From Raffaelea ambrosiae (Eukaryota; Ascomycota; Sordariomycetes; Ophiostomatales; Ophiostomataceae): a DNA stretch of 64,000 nt. Below the pieces are notes generated by a model. That model searched no databases, was not told the DNA's origin, and saw only the letters and a list, made by a program, of their open reading frames with translations. The DNA lies in contig PCDI01000004.1 of NCBI GenBank assembly GCA_002778195.1, positions 3,198,226 through 3,262,225 of the forward strand, given 5' to 3'. The position numbers were made by a program, and so were the translations under genes. Positions 11,195-23,334 of the stretch are shown here, piece after piece (the stretch's first letter is position 1; each line of letters opens with the position of its first letter).

Positions 11195-12727
11195 ATGCAT
11201 ACCACCACCATCCTGCCGGTCCCCGAGCCGGAAACTCTCGGTGCCTTCCGGCAACCATCAGAGGAGGAGGCGGCCACCACCACCGCCGCCAGCCGCCTCG
11301 ACCACTGGGATCCAGCGACCGATGCATCGACCGCACCGGGGCTGCCCGCCCTTCGGCAGGCTGCCGACGCCATCCGCCACACCGACATCCCCGTCGGCTT
11401 TCCCACCGAGACCGTCTACGGCCTCGGCGCCGATGCCACCCGCAGCGCCGCCGTCCGCGGCATCTTTGCCACCAAGGGTCGGCCCTCGGACAACCCGCTG
11501 ATCGTGCACGTCTGCGACCTCCACATGCTGCGGGGGCTGCTGGGGCCCGGGCCGCACACCACGCCGGCCGGTCTTGGGCAAGGTGGTGCACAAGGTGGTG
11601 CACAGCAACCGGACCTGCCGGCCATCTACCGTCCTCTGGTTGAGAGATTTTGGCCAGGGCCCCTGACCATTTTGCTGCCTCTCCCTAGCAGCAGCAGCAG
11701 CGCCGGCGCCGGCGCCCAAGGTGACCCAAGCGGCGGTGGCCAGACTCCCCGGTACACGCTCGCCCCCGAGTGTACGGCTGGGCTGTCCACGTTTGGCTGC
11801 CGCATGCCGGCCTCGGCGCTCAGCCGGACGCTCATCTGCCTGGCCGACGCACCGCTCGCAGGGCCCTCGGCCAACGCGTCGACGCGGCCCTCCCCGACGA
11901 CGGCGCAGCACGTGGTCGACGACCTGCGGGGGCGCATTGACCTGGTGCTGGACGGCGGGCCGTGCGGCGTCGGCGTGGAGAGCACCGTCGTGGACGGTCT
12001 CTGCAGCCCGCCGGTGATTCTGCGGCCGGGCGGGATCAGCGAGGCGCAGCTGCGGACGGTGCCCGGGTGGGAGAAGGTGGAGCGGGCGTACCGGGACAAG
12101 AGCCGGGACCAACAGCAGCAGCAGCAGCAGGAAGAGGCCGCGCCGCGCGCGCCGGGCATGAAGTACAAGCACTACAGTCCCAAGGCACGGGTAGTCCTGT
12201 ACGAAGGGATGCAACCAGCGACAGCAGCAGCGACAGCAGCAGCAACAGCATCAGCATCAGCATCAGCATCCACGTCCGCCCTGACAGCTGCGGACAAGCT
12301 GTTACAGGCCGTACGAGACGAGGCACAGCAACAAGCCAAGGCCAAGAAGACAGACACGCCGGGAGCCGTGGCGGCGGTGGTGGTGGCTGTCATCCGCACG
12401 GGCACATGGCCAGGCCTGCAAGGAGCGGCATCGTCTCTGTCGGTGCAGGGGAAGGCGTCTTTGGCGCATAGCAATAGCAACAGCACGTTCACCAACGGCA
12501 CCGCCACGTACAACCTCACCGAGTACGCGGACAAGGAGACGACCGTGCTGGATCTGGATCTCGGCCGCGACCTGCCGAGCATCGCCCACGGCCTGTTCTA
12601 TGCGCTGCGCGATCTAGATGCGCGCGGCGCCGATGCCATCCTGGTCGAGGGCATCGACGACCGCGGCGACGACATGGCGTCGGCGGTGATGAACCGGCTC
12701 CGCAAGGCCGCCTCGGAAATTCGTTGA
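11195..12727 (+). CDS. SUA5: Threonylcarbamoyl-AMP synthase (YrdC/Sua5)
   Basis: The 510-aa product has a YrdC domain (about residues 45-290) and a C-terminal Sua5 domain. YrdC motifs seen are PVGFPTETVYGLGADAT, KGRPSDNPL (Lys94, Arg96, Ser98, Asn100) and GVGVESTVVDG. The linker KYKHYSPKA precedes the Sua5 domain. The enzyme makes threonylcarbamoyl-AMP from threonine, bicarbonate and ATP, the first step of t6A37 formation on ANN-decoding tRNAs. Insertions of low complexity are present: a Gln run after SRD, and an Ala/Ser repeat encoded by CAG/CATCAG repeats near 12220-12275. It is longer than the yeast enzyme (426 aa), mostly through these inserts. The ATG at 11195 fits the domain start; an in-frame upstream ATG at 10742 exists. 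Confidence 0.93.
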   Translation: MHTTTILPVPEPETLGAFRQPSEEEAATTTAASRLDHWDPATDASTAPGLPALRQAADAIRHTDIPVGFPTETVYGLGADATRSAAVRGIFATKGRPSDNPLIVHVCDLHMLRGLLGPGPHTTPAGLGQGGAQGGAQQPDLPAIYRPLVERFWPGPLTILLPLPSSSSSAGAGAQGDPSGGGQTPRYTLAPECTAGLSTFGCRMPASALSRTLICLADAPLAGPSANASTRPSPTTAQHVVDDLRGRIDLVLDGGPCGVGVESTVVDGLCSPPVILRPGGISEAQLRTVPGWEKVERAYRDKSRDQQQQQQQEEAAPRAPGMKYKHYSPKARVVLYEGMQPATAAATAAATASASASASTSALTAADKLLQAVRDEAQQQAKAKKTDTPGAVAAVVVAVIRTGTWPGLQGAASSLSVQGKASLAHSNSNSTFTNGTATYNLTEYADKETTVLDLDLGRDLPSIAHGLFYALRDLDARGADAILVEGIDDRGDDMASAVMNRLRKAASEIR

Positions 12728-13291
12728 AATTGTGACGGGCGAGCGTGATAGGAAGACAATAGAAGGGATATAAAAAAGAGCGAGCCAAGGACGATAGAGG
12801 ACATAATTTATATGATAAAAAATACGAGACTCCCAATTTCCATTTCAAAGATAATATGTAATAGTGGGTTTTTCCCGTTCGTTTTCATGCCTTTTTCTTC
12901 TATTAACCACAAGAAGAGCAAGAAAAGAAAACATCAGTTCCTGCAGGCCGTAGCCTGGGATTGTATGCTTCGCCCCTCTGCCCCTTGGTCTACCCCAATG
13001 TATTTTTATCCTCGTTGCTATTTTTTTTTTGGGCCCTTCCGGTTTCCACCTTTGTTCTCTCCCTGGTCTCCCGTTCTTCCCATGAGAATGTTTTCCAAAC
13101 AATTGTCCCATTGAGTAGTTTCTTGTTCTCTTTTTTTTTCGTTGAAACCAAAGTGTAGTTATTCGCTGTGTCAACGCACGCATTCCGTATTTCGTCCGAC
13201 ATGAACTAAGAAAACAAAAAGAAGAAATAAAACTCCAGTAACATGTCTTCTGTTATCCTTCCGTATCCTTCCCCCCACACCCACCCCTTAA
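12728..13291. other. Convergent intergenic region (SUA5 and RET3 3' ends)
   Basis: The 3' flanks of two convergent genes, with A/T-rich stretches. No further gene or hairpin of note was seen. Confidence 0.4.
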
Positions 13292-14160
13292 CTACAAGCC
13301 TTGCCGCAGCCAGTCGGTCAGCTTCGCCTTGCCCAGCTGGGCCAGGTTGTTGACGCCCTGCTCGCTGAAGGGGTCGATGCCGCGCAGGTTGACGGCGTCT
13401 TGCGTGGGCGCCTTGCTGACACGCGTCACCACAATGCTGGGGTCGGTCTCGAGGATGACGCCGTCGTCGACGATCTCGTCCATGGCCAGGGCCAGGATGT
13501 CGTAACACTCGATCAGCGTGCGCTTGTCAATGGATTGCCTGAAGAGGGGGCAAACAAGCAAAAACAACAAAACGACAACACGGCGTTAGTAAAGATCAAG
13601 CTCTTTTATAACACAGCCATGCACAAAGGAGAAAAATGGGGGTTTGGAGCATTCCAATGTTGGGGGGCCCACTTCAGCAGCAGATGCATCGAATCCCGAA
13701 TCGTCAAGACCACGTTGTACAGCAACACTTCGTTCTCGTCGAGGCCGCCCACGACGTACATGGTGACGTCGGACTCGGTCTTATAGAGGACAATGTGGTT
13801 GTCGTACAGCAGAATGTCGGCCGTCTGCTTGGCCGTCTTCTCGAGGAGGCCCTTTTCAAAGGCCTTTTGGGATTTGACATCGTGGAAGGGGCCCGTCGCG
13901 GAGGTTGCTATCGAAGTGCGTATTAGCAATTGTGTTCCTTCTCATGGCCATCGCATGGTGTCGCTCGGTGTCCTTTTTGGAGAGCTGTTTCCCCATTCCC
14001 CCCTCTTTCTTGGCGTCATCGTCGTCATCCTCCTCCCTAGCAACTTACTTTGACCATGTGCCTGGTGCGGCGGTGTGTAGTACTTGGCGAATATCCTCGA
14101 GCCGTCGTCGGCCAGGATGATCACCGCCTTGACCGAGTAGAGAGAGAGTCCGGGCGACAT
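13292..14160 (-). CDS. RET3: Coatomer subunit zeta
   Basis: Exons on the minus strand are 14160-14049, 13907-13673 and 13538-13292, giving 197 aa, the normal size for zeta-COP. The N-terminus reads SLYSVKAVIILADDGSRIFAKYY, the longin-like start of small clathrin-adaptor/COPI sigma and zeta subunits; the middle exon has DVTMYVVGG and ENEVLLYNVVLTI, and the last has the zeta-COP tail with ILETDPSIVVTRVS. Zeta-COP belongs to the F-subcomplex of coatomer, which coats Golgi-to-ER vesicles. Both introns are closed by frame: HGQ|T and LLLK|Q. The gene is divergent from MCM4 with 546 bp between the starts. Confidence 0.95.
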
Positions 14161-14451
14161 TGTGACTGTGTGTGTGGAGGGGAAAAAAAGGGAAGGGGGT
14201 GGGAGTGCGCAATGCCGGTCGAGTCGTGATGCCAGGAAGAGGGGGTGCTGTTGTTCTGGTGCGCATGTGGTTGCTGTTTGGGGACACCATAGCTTTCCAA
14301 AATCCAATGTGTGGCGGTGCAGCGTCCCTCCCCTGTGGCGTCTAAAAATGTGGGTGCCTTTCCCGAACCAGGGTAGCCAACAAACCTGATAAATGGACCC
14401 TCCACAATTTTTCAGTTGGGCGACTAAGAAAAACCACTTTACGCGACAGCA

Positions 14452-14457
14452 ACGCGT
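14452..14457. promoter_or_regulatory. MluI cell-cycle box (ACGCGT), distal
   Basis: Perfect palindromic ACGCGT 250 bp before the MCM4 ATG. In yeasts this motif binds MBF (Mbp1-Swi6 type) and gives G1/S transcription. A near match, ACGCGA, lies just before it at 14441-14446. Function here is inferred. Confidence 0.55.
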
Positions 14458-14498
14458 CTGGACGGTTGCCCCCCCTTTCCCGCCGCCCCCCCTCTAAC

Positions 14499-14504
14499 AC
14501 GCGT
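14499..14504. promoter_or_regulatory. MluI cell-cycle box (ACGCGT), proximal
   Basis: A second perfect ACGCGT, 42 bp from the end of the first and about 200 bp before the MCM4 ATG. Paired boxes of this kind are usual in G1/S promoters. Confidence 0.55.
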
Positions 14505-14706
14505 ATCAATTAAGCTCGCGTTTTTTCTGCCCTCCTCCTCCCACTATTGTGGTGAGCCGCTCCTTCCTGATTTACTCTCACATGAAACCAATCTCTCCAA
14601 TTTCGTGAACTTTTTATTTTATTTCACTTTGTGCTTCAACAACTGTTTCCGTTTTCCTCTGTTCACACACAACTGAGACCATACAACACATACCACAGTC
14701 TTCACC

Positions 14707-17700
14707 ATGTCCTCCCCGGCGAGCCGCCGCTCGACGCGGAACTCCCAGTCGGGCACGCCCAGGAGCAACCGCCGCAGCTCGCAGGCCAACCGCAGCAGCC
14801 CTGCTCCGGGGCCGTCCAACGCGAATGCCGACAGCAATGCCGCGCCGGCGACTACACCGCGTGCTACGCGGGCCACCTCGTCGCAGCTGGCCTCGAGCCC
14901 CATGTTCTACCAGTCGTCGTCGCCCGCCCCTGCAGGCCGCGACGGCGGTGCAGCAAACGCCCATCTCGGCGGCATCTCGTCTCCGCTTCGACAGATGAGC
15001 AACACCCAGAGCACACAGAATGGCGGCGGCGGCCTTGCGCCCAGCTCGCCGCTGCGCCAGATGACCGAGACCCAGAGCGTGTCGGCAGGCGACCGCACGC
15101 CCCGGGCCAGTGGCCTCTTGGGTGGTAAGTCCGGGCTCACGACATCCCTGGCATTTGCGCTGTCTCGGGCTCTTGTCTAACTTTTTTTTTTCTCCTTCAC
15201 AGAATCGTCTCCCATCCGCTACGACCCCAGCTCCAGCCCTGGCCGCAACCTGGGCCTGCAGTCCGACCTGCGCAGCGAAAGCAGCGCCCTGTTTGTCGAC
15301 CAGCGCTCGGGCTCGGCTGGTCCTGGCCGCTCACGCCGCGGTGACATCAACTCGGACGCACTCATGCGCACCCCACGTGCACCGCCCCGTCGCATCGTCC
15401 TGGACGACGCCGGCCAGGTCCTGAGCGACGGCCTAGCCGGCTCCGACTCGGGCTCGTTCGCCACCAACAACCCGGACACCTCCGAGGCGCATCTCCTGGG
15501 CGGCCAGAGCGCCAGTCTGATCTGGGGCACCACCGTCTCGATTGACGACACATTTTCGTCGTTCAAGGACTTCTTGCGCAACTTCACCAAGAAATACCGC
15601 ATGTGGCACGACGGCATGACCGAGGAAGAGACGGCGAACCTGCCGGACGCCGAGTCGCGGCCGTACTGGGAGACGCTGCAGAACATGCTGCTTCTGGGCA
15701 CATCGCGGCTGTACCTCGACGTCCACGACCTCAAGGCCTACCCGCGCACCAAGAAGCTCTGGTACCAGGCACAGGCCTACCCACAGGAGATCGTGCCCAT
15801 CATGGACCAGTCGGTGCACGACCTGATGTCGGAGCTGGCCCTGGCCGAGGTCAACCGGCAGAAGGCAGCGGCAGCGTCGGCTGCGGGCTCGCAGAGCACA
15901 GCGGGCGGCCGGTCGCAGCCCGGTGCCAGCCAGAGCTCCGACCTCAACTTCCCCAGCTCCGAGCGCAGCGAGGACGTGCCCGCCACGCCGCGGCCGTCGC
16001 AGCAGGCGCAGGTGCAGGCGCAGTCGCTCGAGGACGACGTCAGCAAGACGGTGTACATTGTGCGGCCCTACGGGCTGGACAAGTCGACCAACCTGCGCGA
16101 GCTCAACCCATCCGACATGGACCGGCTGATCTCGGTCAAGGGCCTGGTGATCCGCACGACGCCGGTCATCCCCGACATGAAGGACGCCTTCTTCAAGTGC
16201 CAGGCATGCAACCACTCGGTCACAGTCAGCCTGGACCGCGGCAAGATTCGCGAGCCCACAGAGTGCCCGCGGCCGGCGTGCAGCACCAAGAACTCGATGC
16301 AGATTGTGCACAACCGCTGCATCTTTGAGGACAAGCAGGTCATCAAACTGCAGGAGACCCCCGATGCCGTGCCGGCCGGCCAGACGCCGCACTCGGTGTC
16401 GGTGTGCGTGTACAACGAGCTGGTCGACTTTTGCAAGGCCGGCGACCGCGTCCTGATCACAGGCATCTTCCGCGTCAGCCCCGTGCGCGTGAACCCGCGC
16501 CAGCGCACCGTCATGAGCGTGCACAAGACGTACGTCGACGTGCTGCACATCCAAAAGGTCGACAACAAGCGGCTGGGCATCGACCCGTCGACCCTGGACG
16601 ACGACGACGACGTGGAGGCGGCCATGCTGGCTGAGCAGAACGAGGCCAACGGCGGCAGCGGCAGCGCCAACCGCATGGAGGAGACGCGGTCGTGGACGGC
16701 CGAGGAGGAGGACAAGATCAAGGCCACGGCCAAGCGGGCCGACTTGTACGACCTGCTGGCGCGGTCGCTGGCGCCCTCGCTGTACGAGATGGAGGACGTC
16801 AAGAAGGGCATTCTGCTGCAGCTGTTTGGCGGCACCAACAAGTCGTTCAAGAAGGGCGGCAGCCCCAAGTACCGCGGCGACATCAACGTTTTGCTGTGCG
16901 GCGACCCGTCGACCGCCAAGTCGCAGATGCTGACGTACGTGCACAAGATTGCGCCGCGCGGTGTCTACACGAGCGGCAAGGGCTCCTCGGCCGTCGGTCT
17001 GACGGCCTATGTCACGCGCGACCCGGAGACGCGCCAGCTTGTGCTCGAGTCGGGCGCGCTGGTGCTGTCCGACGGCGGCGTGTGCTGCATCGACGAGTTC
17101 GACAAGATGAGCGAGAGCACGCGCTCGGTGCTGCACGAAGTCATGGAGCAGCAGACGGTCTCGGTGGCCAAGGCGGGCATCATCACCACCCTGAATGCCC
17201 GCACCAGCATCCTGGCCTCGGCCAACCCCATTGGCAGCCGCTACAACCCGGACCTGCCGGTGCCCCAGAACATTGACCTGCCGCCCACGCTGCTGTCGCG
17301 GTTTGATCTGGTGTATCTGATCCTCGACCGTGCCGACGAGAAGGCCGACCGCCGTCTCGCCAAGCACATGCTTTCGATGTACCTCGAGGACAAGCCGCAG
17401 TCTGCGCGGTCTGCCAATGAGATTCTGGTAGGTAGCCCCTTTTTCTTTTTTCTTTTTTCAAGGTCGTCTTCTGCTCCTCTTCTTTCTTCTACTAACACTG
17501 CACACCCCTCTAGCCTGTTGAATTCTTGACGTCGTACATTTCCTATGCGCGCGCCAACATCCACCCGGTCCTCTCGGAAGAGGCTGGCCGCGCCCTCGTC
17601 GAGGCCTATGTGGAGATGCGCAAGCTCGGCCAGGACGTCCGCGCCGCCGAGAAGCGCATCACGGCCACGACGCGTCAGCTGGAGAGCATGATCCGGCTGG

Positions 17701-18095
17701 CCGAGGCGCACGCCAAGATGCGGTTGGACACGACAGTCACGGCGGCCGACGTCCACGAGGCCCACCGTCTGATCCAGTCGGCCCTCAAGACCGCCGCCAC
17801 CGACTCCCAGGGCCGCATCGACATGGCCCTGCTGACCGAGGGCACGTCGGCAGCGGAGCGCAAGCGCAAGGCCGACCTGAGCACGGCCATCCTGCAGATG
17901 CTCGACGAGCACGTGGCGAATGGCCAGACGTCGCTGCGGTACAGCGAGGTGGCCCGGCGGATGGCCGAGACGGCAAGCGTGCCGGTGGAAGCGTCGGATG
18001 TGGCCGAGTGCCTGCGGGGACTGGAGCAGGCCGGGTCCATCACAGTGAGCGGCGAAGGCGCGCGGCGGACGGTGCGGCGGATGGTAGGTGTATAA
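14707..18095 (+). CDS. MCM4: Replicative helicase subunit MCM4
   Basis: Exons 14707-15124, 15203-17427 and 17514-18095 give 1074 aa. A long Ser/Pro/Arg-rich N-terminal tail, typical of Mcm4 and a known target of CDK and DDK in yeast, carries repeated SPLRQM segments. The zinc finger is Cys472, Cys475, Cys494, Cys499. The AAA+ core has Walker A GDPSTAKSQ (706-714, Lys712), Walker B CIDEFDKM (Asp770, Glu771) and the arginine finger SRF (Arg839). The stretch around APRGVYTSGKGSSAVGLTA matches Mcm4 rather than the other Mcm paralogues. A winged-helix-like C-terminus ends the protein. Mcm4 is part of the Mcm2-7 hexamer that unwinds DNA in the nucleus. Upstream MCB elements suggest G1/S control. 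Confidence 0.97.
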
Positions 18096-18900
18096 CTAAT
18101 TCATAGAAATGAGGAGAAAGCAAAGGAAACATTTAAAAAAAAACCGAAGGCGTTTGAAAGGAAAGCTACAGCTCATAGGAAAGGGGTTCGGATAAGGATG
18201 TCCAGTTTCTTTTTTCTTTCGTTTTTTTTTCGAGATCATGTATGTCAGTTTACGTTTATGCCATTTTGATGTTTTTTTTTCTGGTCTGAATTCGCTTGGT
18301 CCAGGGACTTTCGCAATAAGTGCATCTCTGTTGAGCAGCCAGCCGAGGCACGAATGGGGAGTTTTGCGTTTCAAAAAGGCAACTTCAGTGGGATCGCGAC
18401 TTGGCTGTGTTGATTGAAATGGACCTTTCTTTTCCGGTGCTGCTGGTAATCGACGCAAAAGGTCTCGTACCGGTTTCATTTAGGTCTTCCTCTTCGGGTG
18501 GGTTTGTTACTGTTGACCTACATAGTAACCATTGAGCGACTACATGGTAGACGAACACCCAGCGTTGATGCTCTGGTGCAGTGCTTTGGCATGTGCTGTG
18601 ACAGCCGCCCAAACCCTCTCTGACACTATGGACTCGGCTGGCACTCACGTATACCCTCTGCTTTTTTATTGGTATATTACCTACTTTATGCTATTACAAT
18701 TTACAAGTACAACACTCATATGAACAAAGCAAACAAACAGGATAAACAGACACTTTTTCGCCAAAAAAAAAAAAGACAAAAAAAAAGAAAACCTCTTGCA
18801 CTCCTGTCTTGCATGCACATCTCCACATAGCTTCGTATCCAAAAGTCTCACTCTCGTTGCTCTTGACACTATTCTCTCTCTCTCTCTCTCTCTCTCCGCC
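18096..18900. other. Convergent intergenic region (MCM4 and VTC4 3' ends)
   Basis: The 3' flanks of two convergent genes, with A- and T-runs and a TC microsatellite. No gene was recognised. Confidence 0.4.
18873..18896. repeat. TC dinucleotide microsatellite, 12 units
   Basis: An uninterrupted TC run lies just downstream of the VTC4 stop codon, probably in its 3' untranslated region. Confidence 0.85.
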
Positions 18901-21641
18901 TTACCACAACTTCCGCTCGTGGCCCTCAAACCCAAAGTTGAGCGCAATCGCCACCACCAGCGCGCCGCACAGCACCGTCGGCCCATACCGGTCGTAAAAC
19001 TTGGCCGATGCCCGCCGCGTCCGGATCGCCTGGCTGCGGTAAAAGTACATGCCCACCGCGTACACTAGGCATGCCACCGCCAGCACCGTGAAGGCGCCCG
19101 CCACAATAAAGGCCGTGCTGTTGGGCTTGGCCCCAAAGTTAAGCAGCGTCGCTGCAATCGTGCCAATGTAAATGGAATATTCAAGCTGGAAAAGCAAGGG
19201 TCAGTCAAGAGACAAAAGAGGACAAAAGAGGACAAAAAAAGAAAAGAACAGAAAAGAAAAAGAAAGAAAAGAACAGAAGAAAAAAAACAAAGGAGGCTTA
19301 CCCATCCTAGGAATGTCCGCTCAGCAGCAAAGTACACCTTGGGCTCAACCCGCACCGGCACATAAATCTTCTTCCCCTTGGGCGCCTTGAAACGCACCCG
19401 CTGCAGCTCGCCGCTGCCAAACAGCTGCCGCTGCCGCTCGTTCTGCGGGATCACCGAGCCCTTGGGGTGCGGCACCAGCGCATTGGCCACCGACACCACG
19501 CGCCGGCCCGCTGCGCGGCCGTACTGATCCAGCAGCATCGAGTAGTACGTCCAGCCGCCCACACGGCGGGCCTCCTCCAGCTGTGCCGTCTCGCGATCCG
19601 ACTCGTTCTCGTCGTCGTCCTCGTCCTCTGAGTCGTACACCGGATAGGGGTCATTGAGCGCGCCGTTGTCGGCTGTCTGGTCTTCGCTGTCGATGCGGCC
19701 GCCAGAGCCTGACTGGGCATTGCTGGCTGTCAGTAGACCGTCCTGCGGCAGGCGGGCGGCGACGGCAGCTGCCGTGCTGCTAGACGACTCGCCGCCGTTG
19801 GTAACAGGACCACCAAACGCGTTGCGGCTGCGCGTCTGCTGCACCAGCGCATTGCTCTCTTCAACCTCGTCGTCCGAGTCCATGTCCTCGTCGTCCGACT
19901 CCGAGGTCGCCGTCGTAGCCGAGTGCCCCGCGCGGCGGATGCCAAAGTCGTGGGAGCGCGGCTTGCGGATGTCGACGTCCATCTGCGGCAGCCAGAACGG
20001 CAGCAGGTTGATGCGATCGGGGAACAGCGTCGCCGTGCCGTGGATAAACTTGGAGAACTTGGGCACGGCCTCGACCAGGTGGCTCGAAATGAGCTGGCGC
20101 ACCCACTCTGGCGGCTCCTGACCCATCTGGGTCTGCAGCTTCACCTCCAACACGGCATACGGGAACCGCTCAACGTCGGCAGGCGGCAGCTGTGAGAAGG
20201 GATAGTCGATACCAATGTCCATGCGGCGCCAGTTGTCGCCGGAGCGCCGCCTGCCGTCGAGGTTGTCCTCACGCACCATCGTCAGCTCTGTGTCCAGGGA
20301 GATACGCACACGAGCGTCACCGGGCAGCTGGAAGGCTGTCCGGTTGTAGAAGGAGCGGCACACAGGGCGATAGCCCTTCTTGATAATAGAGTACTGGATC
20401 TCCGACGCCAGACGCTCGTCGGCAGCAATGGCCTGCTTGGACTTCTTGCCCTCCTTGCGGGCCTTTTCAAAAATGGCCGTGGGCAGCAGCTCGCCGCGCA
20501 TGTACGCGTTGACATTCTTCTCCTTGATGGAGAAGCGCGCCTTGACCGACTTCTCGCCGGTCCAGTCTTCGCGATGGGTCTTGCGCTCGACGAAGATGGT
20601 CTCCGTCCGCATGCCACCGTACCAACGCAAGCGAATAGCCTCGGCACCCTCGGTCTTCTTCAGACGTCCCTCGTACAGGTCCCAAGTATCCGGGTTGTCG
20701 TAGTAGATGGACGTGATGGCGGAGTCCTGGATATCGAATTCCTTGCTTGCGTTGAAAACAAGCACAGGCAGGTGCTTCAGGATGATGAGCTTCAGCTCGG
20801 TGACGTTGTCGGGATGCACCCAGTACTTGGTGGTGTGGCGGACAAAGTTGGCTTGGGCACCACCAGCACTGCTGTCACCAGTGACAGGGTTACCGCGGGT
20901 GCGAACAAGGTCGTACAGCTTCGACAGCTTCACAACGGAGGCATCATAATTCTCCTTGTAGAACGGCTTGGCCTTCAGGCGGGTATCGAAGACGGGTTTC
21001 AAGTGCCAGCCGGTCATTTTCTGGATGGTCAGTGGGGGGTTGTCTTGAGGACAGAGCAAAAGAAAGGATATCGAGAACAAGGCACGGGCTGAGAGAATAT
21101 GCCATCTGCCACAATACAAACTTACATCGTGCTTCTTGATAATCTTGTAGAAACCAGTGTAGTTGACCTGCACAAATTTGGCCAGATCGTGGACGTCGGC
21201 AATGATATCACTGAGGTCCTCCTCCAGCAGCATGAACTCCTCCTCGGCCGGGCCAGGGCCAGTGCCACGCTCGCGCAGACGGTTGACAACATCGTCGACC
21301 TCGCGCTCGCTGACCGCAATCATGCGCTGGATCTCAATGGCCTTGACCTGCTGCTTCTGGTGGACCTTCTCCAGCTCGTTCTCCAACATGTTGACAAAGG
21401 CAGCCTCGTCGTCCTCGGTCCACTCGTGCCGGGGATGCAGATGTTTGGGCGCAGCGTCGCCGTTCTTCTTCGCCTTCTTGCCCGCCTTGCCGCCGGCAGC
21501 GGCAGTGGCAGCAGCAGGGACATCCGGCTCGAAGACGGGGCCGCTGGCGGCCCGCAGTTTCGCCTTTAGGCCGTCATAGTCGAGGTAGGACCACTCGTAC
21601 TCGCGGATGATGCTCGAGCGCAGCTGGTCGCCGAACTTCAT
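18901..21641 (-). CDS. VTC4: Vacuolar transporter chaperone 4, polyphosphate polymerase
   Basis: Minus-strand exons 21641-21126, 21020-19302 and 19185-18901 give 839 aa. An SPX domain starts at Met1 (MKFGDQLRSSIIREYEW) and fills exon 1. The catalytic tunnel domain follows: KYWVHPDN with Lys237, RLRWYGG with Arg302 and Arg304, and VERKTH with Lys319, matching the active-site basic residues known from yeast Vtc4. An acidic, Ser-rich linker (DSDDEVEES, DSEDEDDDENESD) comes next, then three membrane segments in about the last 95 residues. The enzyme makes polyphosphate from ATP while moving it into the vacuole; SPX binds inositol pyrophosphates as the phosphate signal. Both introns are phase 0. 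The start is fixed by SPX, although the frame opens further upstream. Confidence 0.96.
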
Positions 21642-23334
21642 GACGACAATTCCGGGGGGTGCACGCCAAGGTTCGGTGGCTGTGATGCTGCTGTGTCTGT
21701 AGTTGTTGTTGTTTTCGTGCTTGTTGATGTTCGGGTCGGCGCTGAGGTCGATGCTCCCGCTAAAGGTGCTGCCCCGTCTCGGTTCGGCTCGTTTCCAGGT
21801 CTTCTTGCGAGTCTTGAGGTCCTGTATGACAAGCATGAGGAGGGAGAAAAGTAAAGAAACAAAGGTTAGCGAGGATGATCGACGAGGAGATGGTAATCCA
21901 TTCAGGTCAATGCCAAGATGTGCATGGGCTGATAGTTGTTTGCGTGTTTTTCCTTTGTTGTTTTTTTTTGGCTGTCGTCCCGTTTTTTCCTCTATTTTTT
22001 TCACAGCCAGACAGGAAGGACAAGGCGGGCAATAGCAAAGCAATGTAGAGAAAGGGCAAGCAAGCATGCAAAGTAGAAGAAGAAGAAGCAGCAGAGGAGG
22101 GGGTCTGTACGAACAGGAGTCGGCTCTATCAGCAGCTCAGGAGACCGGACGGATGGTGAAAAGAGAGACTGCGATGACCGTAGATGCTGTGACAGAGAAG
22201 CAAAAGAACTCAGAGACGACCAACAGCAATCGAGGAGCCGATGGAGAAGGTGTCGATGGAGTGGATGGCCGAGTCAGCTATGCGTGTTCCTGGAAGGGAG
22301 GGTGTGGCAGGGTGTGCGACAAAGGCGTGCGGGCTTCGGCTGCACGAGGGCGAAAGGGTCTCAGAAAGCAGCGGGCGTGGGCGCATGCGCGAGCAGAATT
22401 CGACACGAGAGGGGCCGCTCAGGGTCACTCAGATTGGGGGGAAGCGCTGTATGTGGAATTCGATGGGGTAAGAGAAAGAAGAGAAGCGAAAATGACGAAA
22501 AAATGGGCGAAAAAGTGGCAGAGAATTTTCGGTGCTGTTGCGAATTGAAGCACGAGATAGGCTGATGGGGAAGGAGCTCTCCTGTCGCTCCTGCAGCTCT
22601 GGCGACGCTTTGGCGCAGAGTGGGTGCAAGGCTGTTTGGCTACTGCGGGTTGCCTGGCACTGCTGGTGGCTACTAGTTACTACGCAGGTCCAGTTCGAGG
22701 CATTTTAGGTAGGCACGTTCACAAAAGTGGCAACATGATTGGCCAATGCTTGGCACCTCGCAACCCAGCGAAAGCAAAGGCGGTCCACAGAGCCGCCAAA
22801 AAGTGGGCCTGTCAGTATGTAACAGCGGGGAGTGCAGATGCGGCGGGTAAGCATTTGGTGGCCCTGAGCGATCTGTCGACGATCTCGACCCTTCTGCCGC
22901 TGGCGGCGCCCAGCACCAGAGCACGTGTGGGAAAGATGACCGTCCAACGGCGTTTGAGCGCTACCAATGCTGCCGGTGATGTTTGCAACTCGGTCGGGAG
23001 AGCCCGACAGACTGCCAGCTCCGCCAGGTAAGTGGTGGCGGCTTGGTTTGCGATTCGGGCTGTTTACGGATTATGGGCTTCAAAGGCTGCCGCAGGCCAT
23101 CTGCCAGCGTCTGGAGCGTGCAAGTGGTCTGTCTCGCAGACGACTGGTTGTCCATAGCTTGCATCTCACTGCATTACATCGGTGGGCGCCGCACGGCCGT
23201 CGAGCGATACCATTGGCTGGTCTTCCTGTTAGTGGAGTCTAAAAAAAAAGTTACATGCGGCCGAGGCCAAAGAGCGAGAACAAGAAACAAGCACTGCCGG
23301 CAGAACGAGTGTGTGCATCTTCTACAGACCAAAT
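21642..23334. promoter_or_regulatory. Divergent upstream region of VTC4 and RMT2
   Basis: 1.7 kb between two divergent starts. The VTC4-side part (21640-22070) reads like a leader. One CACGTG, the Pho4/NUC-1-type core, is at 22922-22927, about 1.3 kb from VTC4. Open frames of 60-160 codons occur but show no family features. Confidence 0.4.

Larger units (their letters stand above)
14161..14706. promoter_or_regulatory. Shared upstream region of RET3 and MCM4
   Basis: Two divergent genes start at its ends. It contains two ACGCGT sites (listed separately) on the MCM4 side and a C-rich stretch near 14470-14493. Confidence 0.6.

Noticed and set aside
15433..17367. A 644-codon open frame antisense to MCM4
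   Set aside because: It mirrors G+C-rich codon use of MCM4, has no family features, and the plus strand is certain.
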